From: Dactylonectria macrodidyma
Taxonomy: Eukaryota; Ascomycota; Sordariomycetes; Hypocreales; Nectriaceae
Length of the DNA stretch: 64,000 bases
Direction: 5' to 3'
NCBI GenBank assembly: GCA_020744425.1
Contig: JAGMUV010000023.1
Span: 992,001-1,056,000 of the forward strand
Below the pieces are notes generated by a model. The model saw only the letters and a list, made by a program, of their open reading frames with translations. It searched no databases and was not told the origin of the DNA. The stretch's first letter is position 1. The number at the start of each line of letters is the position of its first letter. This document shows positions 1 to 12,577 of the stretch, piece after piece. A program made the position numbers and the translations under genes.

Positions 1-896
1 TCTAAAAAATGTTTAATTAAGATGACTAGAGGACTCGGATGGAGAGGGATTTCCTTCTCTTCAGAAAAGAAGATTTGCGCAATTGTGCCAGTAGACCCAA
101 CCGGTGGTGTCGTCCGTCCGAGGCTAAACGGATGTACGGCATTGGCATCATTCACGCTTACACACAAAAGGTGATTCTTGGTCGCAGTAGCGACCGTTTC
201 GGGGAGCTCGCCGGGGACTTTGACCGGTTCGCCTACGACTTAAATTTGGGTTGGGTTAGATCCAGATGGCAAGTATGGGACTAGTGTTGAAGGCAGGGAT
301 TTTTAAGGTACTACGACACAACAGCTAGCAAAGATTGTCTGGACTTTGAGTTGATTTATATCGGCTTACGTCAGCGAGGGTTGCTTGTGAGTTATGATCA
401 TGTCGATTTTGTACACTGACTAAAGACATTCAATAACTAGGGAAGTAGTAGTTGCATGCTTGCTTTGAAAAATCGTTATTGAGTTGTGGTATTTAGAATT
501 GCCTATTCTGGAGTGTAGCCCAATGGTGCGTCACAGCCGAGTGCCGAAATGCCGACACCTGTATCTTACCTGAAACTGCCGTAATGACCCCTGCATCGTC
601 CATCCGGACTCCGAATATGACAGGGCTACGCGAGGTACCACGCTAGATAGAAACTAAACTTCTGGACAGTGTAGGGGAAGTGGCAGCGATGCTAGACTCG
701 GGTCGTATCGTGCTACGCTTCATGTCTGATCCCCATTATGGGATGGATAATCGGAATTTCCGTTTCTGGGATCTACTTAAGTCATATTGCAACACTTCCC
801 CGCAAATCATAGACGTTGAAAGAGATTTTAACGACAGATGCCTAATTGACGGTCTCCTTGCCCCTCTGCAGCTCGGATAAACGTTTTATTGTGTCT
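1..896. other. No recognisable gene
   Basis: Short open frames here (for example 39-284) show no domain, no plausible splice partners and no fungal family resemblance. I see no RNA gene or repeat. The stretch lies downstream of the minus-strand gene that ends at 897. Confidence 0.5.
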
Positions 897-1960
897 CTAG
901 AGTCTTCGAAAGGGACCCCGCTGTCCTCGCTGGCCCGGCCTGAAACCCCTACCGCGCCCCTTGGAACCGCGCCCCTTGGAACCTCTCCCTTGACCTCCAT
1001 TCACTCCCTGGTTCGTCTGGTTATTGGGAATGGAATTATTAGTGCCGTTCTGATTGCCAGGGCCATTCTGGTTATCGGCACCGCCCTGATTGTTGCTAGC
1101 GTTCTGATTATCACCACCACCGTTCTGGTTCGCCACAACCTCGAACTTGGTACAGTCATCCTGTGCGCCTCGCTGGGCAACAGGCATTGTAACAGGTTGA
1201 TGATTTGCCGCAGCAATCATAGTGCATACGCGGTACACGCCTGCAGGGAGCCCACCATCGACAACGGCCTGGAGCAAACCTTGCCCATTGCCGTCGTCGT
1301 CGATGCCCTTGAAGAAGGCAAACCGAGAAGGATCTGGCGGCGATGTCGACTGTAGGGAACCAATATCCTGGATGGTAACGTGGCAGTGACCGATGATGTC
1401 TCCATTGCCGTCGAGATCTTGCGGTGCAGTGTAGTAATTGGTGGTGGGGTTGACAAAGGTGCCCGCGCGCAGATGAGACGTCTGCACTTGGATGTTGAAT
1501 GTGGTACTGGCTGTAAGAGCATCGCCCGGCTTGGGGTTCGTGATCATGGCCGAGATCATGTTGGAGGCTGCAGGAATTCGACCCATAGGTATGCCATTGC
1601 ACGACCCGGACCGAATTTGGACGCCATTTGTGATTTGCTGGCCCTCGCAGAAGTTGATAAAGTTGTTTGCGTCTCTGTGATGAACTCAAGTCAGAATGAT
1701 TTTCAGGAGAGTCATGAAAGTGTGATGCTGATAACTCACGTTGCCGACGCTGATTGCCCATCCTTGATGCCCTCGGTTCCCGGCTCCTGTCCTGTCAAGT
1801 CACTGGCTGACTGAATCAAATTACTTTTCAAGCAGCTTTGCCGATTCTTCCTAGCAACGAGCCTGCTGGCCTGCTCTGGTGCACCGTTGAATCCAGCTAA
1901 GATGGAACTCTCAACCAGCCACGCTGATAAGAGAAGTGTCAAGACGAGACGGCGGAACAT
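897..1960 (-). CDS. Secreted 'S17-like' fungal protein with Asn/Gln/Gly-rich tail
   Basis: Two exons, 1960-1740 and 1674-897, joined over a 65-bp GT..AG intron give 332 residues. The start at 1960 opens a hydrophobic signal peptide (MFRRLVLTLLLSAWLVES). The core carries the pattern of an extracellular fungal family often misnamed 'ribosomal protein S17': NFINFCEGQ, SCNGIPMG, YTAPQDLDGNG, GHCHVTIQD, FAFFKGI and PVAQRGAQDDCTKF. No enzymatic role is established for the family. After the conserved core, roughly the last 75 residues are low complexity: repeated NQNG/NNQ units, then an Arg/Gly-rich end with tandem RGSKG. I infer a secreted or wall-associated protein; the basic tail could bind anionic polymers. 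No GPI-type hydrophobic C-terminus is present. Confidence 0.85.
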
Positions 1961-2912
1961 TTTGAATAAATCCAGTTGTGAGAATAAAGGAAGGTAGGTA
2001 ATCTGAGGTCAACTCAGATAATGGAAATGAATGAATGGAATAGTAATGCCAAGTGTATTTTTTTTTGCAAAAGAATGAGAAAACTCCAGGCTTTTATCTG
2101 CAAATTGAACCCTGGCTGGTCACTTAACCCTCTTTCCATTTTGGGATGGTGCTTCCATGGAATCTCAAGCTGAGACTTGGCAGTTGCACCAGTCATTGCC
2201 CCTCCAAGATCAGATGATTGCCTGCCTGCCGTGCATATCCCTGACGAATTGCTTGGCGGCCACAGATGTGCTTCAAAGTGAGAGCGAACGGGGCTTGCTT
2301 CATTGTACTGTTGTGATTATGCTATCACAATCAGGGGCTAGTGCGACTCCTTTCCCCAGGCGCCAAGCGAATGATTTACTTTGACAGGTTAAGCGCTTTC
2401 CAAATCGGGTACTTCTGATATACTAATCACATCAAACAGGGGGGGAGAAGATTCGGGATAGTCCCGAAGTCGAAACAGGGTAATAAAAGTCGGGAACCAA
2501 AGGGCTGATCTCTGAAACGCCGCTCAAACACCCCTCATCTAGCACTCAGGAACCAGTCGGTTTCGAGCCGAGCCTCGAGTTTACATGTGGGAAATGACCG
2601 CCAGACAGTGCGTCAGAGTTCCAACTGTCATTTACTGTCTTCCATTTTGCGCGTTGATCTTCCTCTAGTCGTTTCTCCGTCGAGTCCCTAGAGATGCCGA
2701 AGACGAACAACTCCAACAACAACTTCCGCATTTTAACCCTGGGGGTTGATGTTAATCTTTCAATTTGTTTTCTCATATTATAGCTTCTCTGAATCTATGA
2801 GTCCTTTTTGTGCATTCATGTGTCCCGCCCCGATCGTTCATGAAAAATTAGCCGAGAGAACCCCCCACGGAGGGGTGAAGGGCTCAGTCTTGGTAGGCTC
2901 AAGAGTAAGACA
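1961..2912. other. Intergenic, upstream of the S17-like gene
   Basis: This stretch holds the promoter side of the minus-strand gene starting at 1960 and the 3' flank of the minus-strand beta-glucosidase ending at 2913. There is a short G-run near 2440. I see no gene, RNA or repeat with confidence. Confidence 0.5.
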
Positions 2913-5381
2913 CTACTTCAAAATGGCGACCGTAGCTTCAGCCTTGAGGAGCTTGGAGCTAAACCCAGCCCGAAATGTAAAAGCCCCTTTTGGAATTGTC
3001 CACCTCTTTTTAGTTGCATCCCAAAAGCTTACATCCCTTCTCGCCAGCTCAAACGATACCTTCTTAACTTCTCCACGATTTAGATGAACTTTTTCAAAGC
3101 CCCTAAGCACCTTCAGAGGTGTTTGCTTGGGAGTTGTGCTTTTAGGGAAAGAGACATATAGTTGAGGCACGGTAGAGCCTGCGAGGCTTCCCACGTTGCT
3201 CACCTCCACCGTCACAACTGCCACAGTTGCCCAAAGGTCTTTTAATCCTCCAGGAGCAATGCCCTTGGATTCGTCTGCGAGGCTAGATAGCCGAGACTTG
3301 ACATTTATTTCAAGATCGCTACCCATCTTGAACTTTGTGTAAGATAGTCCGAAACCGAACTCGTATAGCGGTTCGATACCCTCAGCTTCGAAGTGCCGGT
3401 AATCGATCATCTGCCCCTCATCGAAATCCGCATGCCACGCATCGGAACCAGTCACTGGCTCTGTAAGGTTGACAAGAGGCGGCCCATAGTCTGACTGCTT
3501 TTTCGGGATCGAGTATGGGAGGCGGCCAGAAGGCTCAACGGCACCCCACAAAACATCAACGATGGAATTGCCCGACTGCTCTCCGGGGTAATGTGCTGAT
3601 AAGATGGCTGTTACATTCTCGTTGTCCGCCCATGGCATCGCAACAACGCCAGGTCCGTGTACTATGACAATGGTGCTTGGGCACATGGCCGCTGTCTTTT
3701 CCACTACTGCTGTTGCATTCCAGGCAAGCTCAATTGACTGCCTGTCGGAGCCTTCGGTAGCGTATGCTTTGATAAATACGAAGCAGACTTCGGGTGTCGG
3801 ATAAATGGTTCGGAAAAGACCATCTGCTATGTCATTGTTGTCGAGTAATACCTGTAATCGACCACCGAGAGCATCGACTTTTTTCTGGATAGCATCCAGA
3901 GGGGCCACAAGATTCGTATGCCGAACAGTACCTGATCCACCACCAATGTCGAGAGTGCCCATCTCAAAGCCCTCTGGATGCTCGCCAATATCAAGGTACA
4001 CCGACCCAATAGCCGGGTACGAAGCGTCGTTTCCGAATATTCCGAACTGTTTCTGCCTTTTCAGAGGCAAAACTCCGTTCAAATTCTTGAGCAGAACCGT
4101 CCCCGCAGCGCCTACTTTGCGGATGAGTTTGGCGTGATCTCGGCGAACATCACGGGCAGGAACTTCTGGGTAGTAAGCCGCAAGGGGAGAGCCATGGCCG
4201 TATTGATAGGTCAACATGGCGGGTCCGTTGGCGGGGTCCAAAGAAGGAAAGTTCTTGTCTTGGCGCAAAGCAAAGTATGGAGTGAGGAGTCTTTCGGCCA
4301 TGTTGACTAGGCGGGCTTTCGACACGGTGCCATTGTTGACGGCCTCGAGGAGCAAGTCACCAAAATAAGCAGGCCCTGCTAGTGAGCTGACATTTCCCGG
4401 CATTTCGACATCAAGCCCGGCATTCGCAAAGCTCGTTGTTTCGTGCGTTGCGTACCAGTCTGACACGACATATCCTGGAAACGCCAGCTCGTCTTTGAGA
4501 ATTGATAGCAGCTCTGGGTTGGCGCAAGAGTAGTTTCCGTTGACGCGATTATAAGAGCACATGATGGTTGCTGTCCCGGCCTTGACGGCATTTGCAAAGG
4601 GCCATAGATAGAGCTCGTGGAGAGTGCGATCGTCGATGTTGGAGGAGATGGCTTCTATGGTGGTCCCGTCATCCAAGGTGCTAGTAGTTCGCTGGGTTTC
4701 TTGCTCGTTTCCGATGAAGTGCTTAGAGCACGCTTGGACACCGACGGACTGGATTCCAGATACTGATGCAGCCATAGCAATCCCCGCTAAGTATGGATCC
4801 GGACCAAAGCTTTCCCAGTTTCGCCCACCCTGAGCGTGGCGGCCCATAGGTCCCGACGAAGGTCTGTGTATTGGTTAGTCTTGATTTCCCAATACAACAA
4901 GCAACGAGAAAAGACAAACCCTAGATGGACGTGAGCTCCCTTGGCCCTGAACTCGGCTCCCAGAGCGACGGCACGCTGGTACATAAGTTGTCGATCCCAG
5001 GTGGCTGCTACGGTGATTCCAGATGGGAACACACTGACTCCATCGGAGCGAGCATAGCCACTTGGCCCGTCTGCAAAGCATATGCCCTCGAAACCAAGAC
5101 GTTCAATAGCTCCAATTGCCCCCACGCAAGCCGGGCCTTTGCTAAGGTAGCCACCCGAGACGAGGCCGATCGTTTCGGACGTGTCGAGCTGAGACACAAA
5201 GCGGCTAGCCTTTTTAGAGGCCTCTTTCCAGGCTACATCAAGATCAGTCAGGTATTGTTACGCATAGACAATTTGCTAATGAGGACATACAAAGTGCAGA
5301 TGGTGGTGACGATGCAGTAACCCAGTTTGGCTGTAACAGTACCGAGGTTGCCACGAGGGCCCAAGTATCGCGAAAACGCAT
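2913..5381 (-). CDS. Secreted GH3 beta-glucosidase
   Basis: Three exons (5381-5291, 5232-4920, 4863-2913) give 784 residues. The ATG at 5381 was chosen because it opens a leader-like hydrophobic stretch (MRFRDTWALVATSVLL); the frame reaches further upstream only through a TTG. GH3 landmarks appear in order: FADGPSGYARSDG, LGPSSGPMGRHAQGGRNWE spanning the second junction, KHFIGNEQET, CSYNRVNG, and GYVVSDW, whose Asp is the family's catalytic nucleophile. The second alpha/beta domain follows, then a fibronectin-III-like end (YEFGFGLSYTKF onward). The family hydrolyses terminal beta-glucosyl residues of cello-oligosaccharides and other glucosides outside the cell; exact substrate cannot be read. 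Several N-X-S/T sites fit secretion. No frame damage is seen. Confidence 0.93.
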
Positions 5382-6376
5382 GGTGGACAAGGAGGATGAA
5401 CAAGTTTGAGTTGGCACAATGGAAGATACTCCTTCATTCAATATTTTTGGCCGTTGGAGTGCTATTTAACTGCTGATTGACTGATTCTCGTCAGAACTAT
5501 CGAACTAATGGACGCGAACCGAGATCACGAGCCGACATGCTCGGCCGCTAATGGAATATGGGGATCCGGGGTAGAAGAACGGGCCGAATGTGACGCCGTG
5601 GGAGCCATCGTAAGAACCTGACTAGGAAGGTGAATGCGCATCGATACACACCAAAACGCAGCCTACGTGCGCTCGGGGAATGGTCAAGGGTGGAACTAAA
5701 CTGGGTGGATCAAATCCCTACTGGATGCACACGCCATATTAACGTATCGACGTATCAACGTATCCACGTATCCACGTATTCGTAGCCACGTTTTCCAAGT
5801 TAACGCACCAATTAGCGCAGAAGCGTAGTAACAATACACGAGCAGTTGTTGGTCCTGCAGATTCGCAAATAGATGCTTGGTAGGACTCACACGCGCTTAT
5901 TGACTACCTCAGAACTAGGATGAGGCAAGGGACAGTTGCACCAAAACCTTGGGTTTGTCAACGCTCAGCCACACATGAAATTGCGAAGTGAACCAATACC
6001 ATTCCGACGTCAAGATTAGGGTCATGATTCTGCGCATAAATTTATCTTCAAATTAAGTCAGTGTGATGGATATGTAACTGGTTCTTAGGCAACGTCGCTC
6101 TGCCGCAGCCGATACGTGAATGCGAGCGACACAGCTATGCCCTGTATCTAACTAACTTTGCCAGCAAGATGAGACAGTGGAATGGATCGAACAATTTCAA
6201 AGGGGCCAAGCCTTTAAATGTGGCTCCGAATTCTCGGTGCAACATCGAGATCTGATATAAATCATTAGTCTTCAGTTACCTTGCACACATCAAACCCAGC
6301 ACATCTATTCGTTTCCATCCAGTCTTTTCCAAAACTAAATTCGATACTTTTTCATCAACCGGAGATAAAATCTACT
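5382..6376. other. Divergent promoter region with a short tandem repeat
   Basis: The region between the minus-strand beta-glucosidase start and the plus-strand RTA1 start. It contains an 8-bp tandem repeat at 5742-5781 and an AT-rich TATA-like stretch (GATATAAAT) near 6255, about 120 bp before the RTA1 ATG. No gene is visible. Confidence 0.55.
5742..5781. repeat. 8-bp tandem repeat, five units
   Basis: Five head-to-tail copies of ACGTATCN, the last slightly diverged, lie in the intergenic region. It is a simple-sequence repeat with no evident function. Confidence 0.8.
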
Positions 6377-7429
6377 ATGACTTCAGCTTCGGATGCCAGC
6401 GATGATTCCGGGTTCAAACTTTATCACTATGACCCTTCTTTTGCTGGGGCGGTTATTTTCGCCCTCTCGTTTGGTGCTGTCTCGATCCGCCATCTCCAAC
6501 TTATTTTCAAGACAAGAACTTGGGCTTTTATTCCTTTTTTCATAGGATGCCTGTGTAAGACCTCTGGAAAACCCTCGATTTCCCCTTATTGCTTGCATTT
6601 CGCTGACGTTGGTCTCGATTGAAGTTGAAACCGTTGGATACGGCGCGCGTGCCTACTCCGCTAGACAAACCCCCGACTGGAGTCTGATTCCGTACATCAT
6701 GCAGAGTATGCTCATTCTTCTCGGTCCAGCATTGTTTGCCGCCTCCATTTACATGGTTTTGGGTCGCCTCATTCGAGTCCTTGATGGACAGGAGTATTCT
6801 TTAATACGAGTGAGATGGCTCACAAAGTTTTTCCTCCTGGGAGACATTCTATCCATATTTGGACAAAGTGGAGGCATGGAAAAATCATTTCTTATCCAAG
6901 AGCGAGACGTTTATCGTTGATGTTGGGAATCTCTGAATCATCTAACACCTATCTAGGTGGCGGCATACTCGCATCAGCTAACTCCGATTCGTCCATGAAA
7001 CTTGGCAACAATGTCATCCTACTTGGTCTTGCGATCCAGCTCATATTTTTCGGCTTTTTCATTATTGTCACGGCCGTATTTCACGTTAGAGTCTTGCAGC
7101 GTCCAACACCAAGGTCCCAGGCCACTAGCAGTCCATGGAAGGGGTTCATATTGGTGCTCTACCTTGCCAGCTTCCTTATCATGGTACGCTCCTTATTCCG
7201 GATGGTAGAGTATGCACAAGGAAATGATGGCAGCTTGATAAAGAAGGAAGTCTACGTTTACGTTTTGGATGCACTACTGATGGTTGCTGTCGCGGTACTC
7301 TTCTCTGTGTACCACCCAAGCAACGTTCTTGTCGAACATAAGATTTTGGAGAGCGGTGTAAACTTTGGGGGGAGTTCTGACACCTACCCTATGGTAGCAG
7401 GTGGTGGTAGATATACCAATGTCGATTAA
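6377..7429 (+). CDS. RTA1-family seven-helix membrane protein
   Basis: Exons 6377-6554, 6625-6873 and 6957-7429 give about 299 residues. RTA1 hallmarks are visible: an N-terminal YHYDPSFAGA segment, FFIGCLFETVGYGAR formed across the first junction, LLGPALFAASIYM, the helix ending GDILSIFGQS, then MVRSLFRMVEYAQG and a final helix. The family (yeast Rta1, Rsb1) consists of lipid-translocating exporter-like proteins of the plasma or internal membranes, some linked to resistance to 7-aminocholesterol or to sphingoid bases. The second intron needs either a GC donor at 6874, which matches the spacing of the paralogue at 11666-12577, or a weak GT donor at 6868, which removes two residues. Substrate cannot be inferred. 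Confidence 0.88.
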
Positions 7430-8504
7430 AATATCGGTCGGTTGTCATAGGCATAGTGTTGGAGTTCTTAACGACGGATCGACACATGGTCATTGGAGCT
7501 TCGTTTGCATTGGTTGTAACTAGAGTAGGCAAAATTGAAGGGCATTATATTTCTTAGCATTACATGTATCTAATTTTGCTGTCGTTATTATTGTGGTTTT
7601 CTCTCTCTTTGTATTCCTTTTACTGTTTTGTATTGATCCACTTCCGGGTTCGTGCAACCAGCGTCCCTGTAACATTTCCGATATCAACCTATACTCTCCG
7701 CAAAATAGCATCGATGTTACCGGTATCTATGAATATTCGGCAATGAATACCCGTCCTACATCACGCAGTCGGTATCGTCATTCACGCGTTCTTCTACTTC
7801 TGACACAGCTACGACTACCCAAGGGCGAGAACAACATCCTGCGAGGCTCAAAAGCGGCGCAACCACTTCTCTATTTACACTGCGTATCACCATTGCCTCT
7901 CATTTTTTCTTCTAGGCCTCATTGCTTGATGATACGGCGAGATGGGACCAAAGGCAGTTGGGCCGTGCCCGGTAGCCAATGGCCAGAGAACTATGTACAA
8001 GGGGCCCAAAAAGCCAAGACAGAAACCGTTGCCCAATTCAGGGTGGCTATCCGCTCAGGATCCTTGCTCTGTGGATCGTACAAATGCTCGGATTCACGTT
8101 CGGCCTGTTTCCATTGAGACTCGGCACCAAGTGAGTTGGTCATTATAGCCATGGTAGGGCTGGTAGCCGAGCCAGGGGGCGATGCATTGATTGGCGAATA
8201 CGTGAATACGTCGTATTTGTCTGAGCACGTTTTCGAAGATGATCGCACCCATAAACAAAGTTAGCCTGGGGAGGCGGAATTCGGAAATAACTTTAACAAG
8301 CTAAGGACAGTTGGTATCCCGATCCACGCATCAATTACGGTGCCTCGGAGAATAAGAGACCGTCATTTTCGACTAAGTGTAGAAAAAGAATCACCACGGA
8401 GTAGCTCTAGCGCCTACCCAAGTTAGAACAGCCATTTTGATCCGACGATTGCTTGAGATTGGCGCATGAACTCTTCGGATCGATTTTGAATCGCAACCAT
8501 AGAC
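7430..8504. other. Intergenic, no supported gene
   Basis: Several short frames exist on both strands (for example 7593-8117), but none shows a domain or splicing that extends it. The part near 8505 is the probable promoter of the glucosyltransferase gene. Confidence 0.5.
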
Positions 8505-11412
8505 ATGACGGACCATAACGATCCTAGCATCAAGTTGGACGAGCCACGAACTGCCTCCAACTCGGTGGTCTCGAGAGATTTGCTCACAAAGCACCCCGCA
8601 GTCAAAGGTGAAGACTTGAAGAAATCATACACCATCAACCCATCACTTCCTTTTGACTACGTTTATTAACGTGGAACTTTGAACAGACGATGGACGCCTC
8701 GACATCGACCTCGATTCGCGCGTGGTGAAGTCTCTCTCGCTTTTTCTACCAAATCTCAAGGACATCCCGACGCGGAACTCCCAACAAGAAGGTTCCATAC
8801 CACCCTACGAATACAACAGCACCCAAAATACAGATCTGAACTCATTCCCGTTCCCAATAAAACTCAACATTGTCATTCAGGTCGTTGGGAGCCGTGGTGA
8901 TGTCCAGCCATTTGTGGCACTTGGCACCGAGCTTCAAAGACATGGACATCGAGTACGACTCGCCACGCACGATGTCTTTGACTCATTTGTGCGTGCAGCT
9001 GAACTCGAGTTTTTCCCTATCGGTGGCGACCCGGCCGAACTTATGGCATATATGGTGCGCAATCCTGGACTTATTCCGAGTATGAGGAGCCTGCGAGATG
9101 GCGATATCCAGAAGAAGCGTAAAATGATATCAGAAATGCTGAGGGGCTTTTGGAAATCTTGCATTGAACCTGACTCGGCATCATCAGCCCCGTTTGTTGC
9201 CGATGCAATCATTGCCAACCCTCCAAGCTTCGCTCATCTGCATTGCGCACAAGCTCTTGGGATACCCGTGCATCTGATGTTTACTATGCCGTGGACTAGC
9301 ACCAGGGCTTTTCCACACCCATTGGCAAACATCAAGGTTGGTAAAGGCTCTAGAACTGAACCTCTGACGGCCAACTATATCTCATACGCGGTGGTCGAGT
9401 TCTTAACATGGCAAGGGTATGTTGTCCAAAGTTGAAACAATTCTAGGACGATTGATTGACATTCTCGATCCTAGACTCGGGGACATCATCAATCTCTTCA
9501 GGGAGAGCATTGATTTGGAGCCGGTAGCCTTTTCGGAAGGGCCGCGCCTTGCAGAAACACTCAAAATCCCCTTCACCTACTGTTGGTCTCCTGCACTAGT
9601 ACCGAAACCAGCGGATTGGGGATCCCATATAGGTAAGTTCACATGGTCAGCTTAGAAGCCTCGTCGTTTCTAATCACAGCAAGATGTCTGCGGTTTCTTC
9701 TTCCGGGACCCACCCAGCTATACGCCTCCGCCAGACCTGGACGAATTCTTGAAAAGTGGTCCACCACCTATATACATTGGATTTGGAAGTATTGTCATTG
9801 AAGATCCGGAGCAAATGTCCGCCATCATACTCGAAGCTGTTGACATAACTGGAACACGAGCACTTATCTCGAGGGGTTGGAGCAAACTAGACGGCCCCCA
9901 GTCGGAAAAGGTCATGTTTCTTGGTGACTGCCCGCATGAATGGCTGTTCCAGCATGTGGCAGCTGTTGTCCACCACGGCGGCGCAGGTACAACGGCCTGT
10001 GGGCTTCTCAATGGACGGCCAACCATCATCATTCCATTTTTTGGAGAGTCAGTCCTCCCAGCCTTCAAGTTTTACAATTATCTACCACTGGGAATTAACT
10101 GGCAATTGACTGACTCGAATAGCCAGCCGTTCTGGGGTGATATGGTTGCTACCGCCGGAGCCGGCCCGGATCCTATCCCTCAAAAGTCACTAACGGTTGA
10201 GAGTCTTGTTAGAGCCATCGAATTCTGTCTGACCCCAGAGGCTACCAAGGCGGCCCAAGGAATCGAGGCCAAGATGAAAACTGAATCCGGCGTGAAGGCA
10301 GCCGTTTCATCTTTTCACGCCAACCTTCCGTCGAACGATATTGAATGTGAAGTCCTCAGGGGCGACCCCGCTGCATGGGTCTATGAACGAAGGGGGACTC
10401 GGATTAGGTTATCGAAGATTGCGGCTGAGATTCTTTCTAGACACTTGAAACTCGAATTTCGGCGCCTCCGGTTGTAAGCCGGCTTAATTCCCAGGACTGA
10501 CAGCCCAATGCTAACTGTTGATAGGCATGAAAGCCGTCGGATCATCATCGAGACCCGTCGGTGGGATCCCATCACGGGCACAGTGTCCGCTGCCATGGGT
10601 GTGAGTGCTGACTTGATCAAAGCGGCCACGGATATTATCACTAGGCCTGTACAGGCATATAGAGGGCACAGACATGTCCAGCCCGGGGACTTGACCGTGA
10701 TACAATCCACCGCCCAGCTGAATGCAGCACTTGCATCGACAGAGGTCGAAACTGACAAAACCCCGAAAAGTAAACGCAACACCAGAGGATGCATTAGTCC
10801 TACAGCTACGACTACTGCGACTGTTGCTAGCATGGGTACCTTCTTGAAGCACTACGCTAGTGGCTTGGTCATTGTCCCGTTTGCCTTTACTGAGGGATTT
10901 CGAAGTGTGCCGCTTTTATACGGTGAAGATGTTCGAGATTACGGAGAGATTCACGACTGGAAGTCTGGAGCCGTGGTTGGTGCCAAGGCTGTCGTCTACG
11001 GCTTGTTAGACGGAGTTGGAGGGCTTTTTATCTTGCCATATCAAGGAGGCAGGAAGCAGGGTCCATTTGGTATCATAAAAGGTGCGGGAAAAGGCGTTAT
11101 TGGCCTTTCCAGTAAACTCTTCACAGGTACGCTATCCTTTCTCCTATTATTGTGTGTCAGTTTCGTCTTGTTTTAATGCATAATCTGATGTGGATGGAAT
11201 GCAAAGCTGCTATGGGAGTTGCTGTGTACCCTCTCCAGGGAATCTACAAAAGCATATGGGCTGCCACCAATTCTAGTACGCGCCACTCGATCCAACTCGC
11301 GCGAAGAATCGAAGGCCAATACTTGACAGATAAGGCCCGCCCGGAGAAAATACATGACAAGGTAGTGATGGATCTTTTTGATGTATTGAAAGAGCGAAGC
11401 TTGCCCAGTTGA
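8505..11412 (+). CDS. ATG26-like sterol/lipid UDP-glucosyltransferase (GT28 fold)
   Basis: Seven exons (8505-8607, 8687-9416, 9475-9632, 9684-10047, 10123-10473, 10525-11126, 11207-11412) give 837 residues. The start at 8505 was chosen because its short exon joins in frame to [11 protein letters not shown]. The N-terminal GT28 domain has [15 protein letters not shown]; the C-terminal nucleotide-sugar-binding half has [19 protein letters not shown] and the donor-site loop HHGGAGTT, then PFFGDQPFWG. Known relatives attach glucose from UDP-glucose to sterols. Unlike autophagy Atg26 there is no N-terminal GRAM/PH region. A further C-terminal domain (about residues 590-837, with [17 protein letters not shown] and [17 protein letters not shown]) resembles lipid-transfer-protein tails of the Atg2/Vps13 kind. 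Convergent with the RTA1 gene ending at 11666. Confidence 0.9.
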
Positions 11413-11665
11413 TCTTTGAGCATGGGGTGACGGTGAGTATTAGTTTATAAGGCAATCAGTAAATTGTATCTTAAGATGCGCATACTATTTCGTTGCCACA
11501 AGTCAAATAGAAGAGGTGCCAATTAGTCTGGTTCATTCAAGTTCTTGGCACCAGACCAAGTCATGTCTGCTTCTATTCCGTTGTATGAGAGGCTTTTAAT
11601 CACCATGAGAACTTGAATGACTGCGAAATGATCATACTTTTTCGCCCCCTTTAACATCAAGAGAT

Positions 11666-12577
11666 TCACTCCCGTGCGTACCTCTCCCGTCTTTCACGTC
11701 TTGGTTCCATCTCAATGTCACCCGTCTTCTTGGGACCCAAGCCACCGGGGAATCTCCAACCAAACGCCACCACAACCCCGAACATCAAGCATGCATCAAA
11801 AACGTACAAAGTCCACTCGTTACGTAACGGATAACCATCGTTCCCCATGATGTACTCAATCACTCGGAAAATGGACCGTATCATAATAAAGGCGCTCACC
11901 ACATAGAGCATCAGCATTGTACTCTTCCAACCGGGCTGTCCGTCAAGCGACACTGTCGAACCTTGTCGCCGGAGCCTTACTTCAAACATGATCGCTGTCA
12001 AAGCGAATAACCCAAAGACGATGATTTGGATGAAAAGCCCGCCAAGAATGATGTTCTCTCCCGTCTTCATTGAATCGGCCGTAACCATAATTCCCGCGCC
12101 ACTAGCTTGAACAGCAAAGGACACAATGTCGCCGCAAACGAAGATTTTGGTGAGCCATCGGATGGGAACAATGGATAGTGATTCAGCGCCGATGCTCCGG
12201 ATCACGCGGGCCAAAATCATGTACACTGACGCGGCGAAGAGGGCTGGTGCGATAAGGATGAAGGTGCTTTGGATGACAAAAGGCATCAGCTGCTCGGTCT
12301 TATCTCTGGCAGTCGCCCGAGACGCGTAGCCGACAACCTCGACTATGTAATCTTTATTAGAAATGGATGTGACAGACAAGCGTGTTGAGAGAGGAGGAGA
12401 CTAACGAAGGCCACCAATGATGAAGGATGTGCAGAACCATGCGCGGCTCCTAAACATGCGCCATGCTATGTAGACGGTTCCCAGAGCGAACAGAGCCGTG
12501 AAAATTGCCGCAGCTGGTGTTGAAGGGATGTATTTCCAGAGATAATAGTCGCCTCTATAGGGCTTTAGCTCGGGCAT
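11666..12577 (-). CDS. RTA1-family seven-helix membrane protein (second copy)
   Basis: Exons 12577-12406 and 12342-11666, joined over a 63-bp intron, give 282 residues. The ATG at 12577 was preferred because family N-termini start close to the YxWKYxPS-like segment; the frame continues upstream but without family features. Motifs include FIIGGLLEVVGYASR across the junction, IAPALFAASVYMILAR, VQASGAGIM and IRSIFRVIEYIMGNDG. The tail is charged and cytosolic-looking (MEPRRERRERYARE). Function as for RTA1/Rsb1-type lipid exporters or stress proteins. It diverges from the Upc2-like regulator at 13089 with about 510 bp between starts and is convergent with the sterol glucosyltransferase, so it may share control with them (inference). 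Confidence 0.9.

Noticed and set aside
39..284. 81-codon plus-strand frame at the window start
   Set aside because: No domain, no leader, no splice partners and no recognisable family; consistent with a chance frame.
2746..3087. Plus-strand frame over the 3' end of the beta-glucosidase gene
   Set aside because: It is antisense to clear GH3 coding sequence and has no features of its own.
7593..8117. 174-codon plus-strand frame between the RTA1 and glucosyltransferase genes
   Set aside because: Its hydrophobic start looks leader-like, but the rest has no domain or conserved pattern, and the start is not an ATG with good context.
8423..8638. Minus-strand frames near 8.4-8.6 kb
   Set aside because: They are antisense to exon 1 of the glucosyltransferase gene, which joins cleanly to the family sequence.
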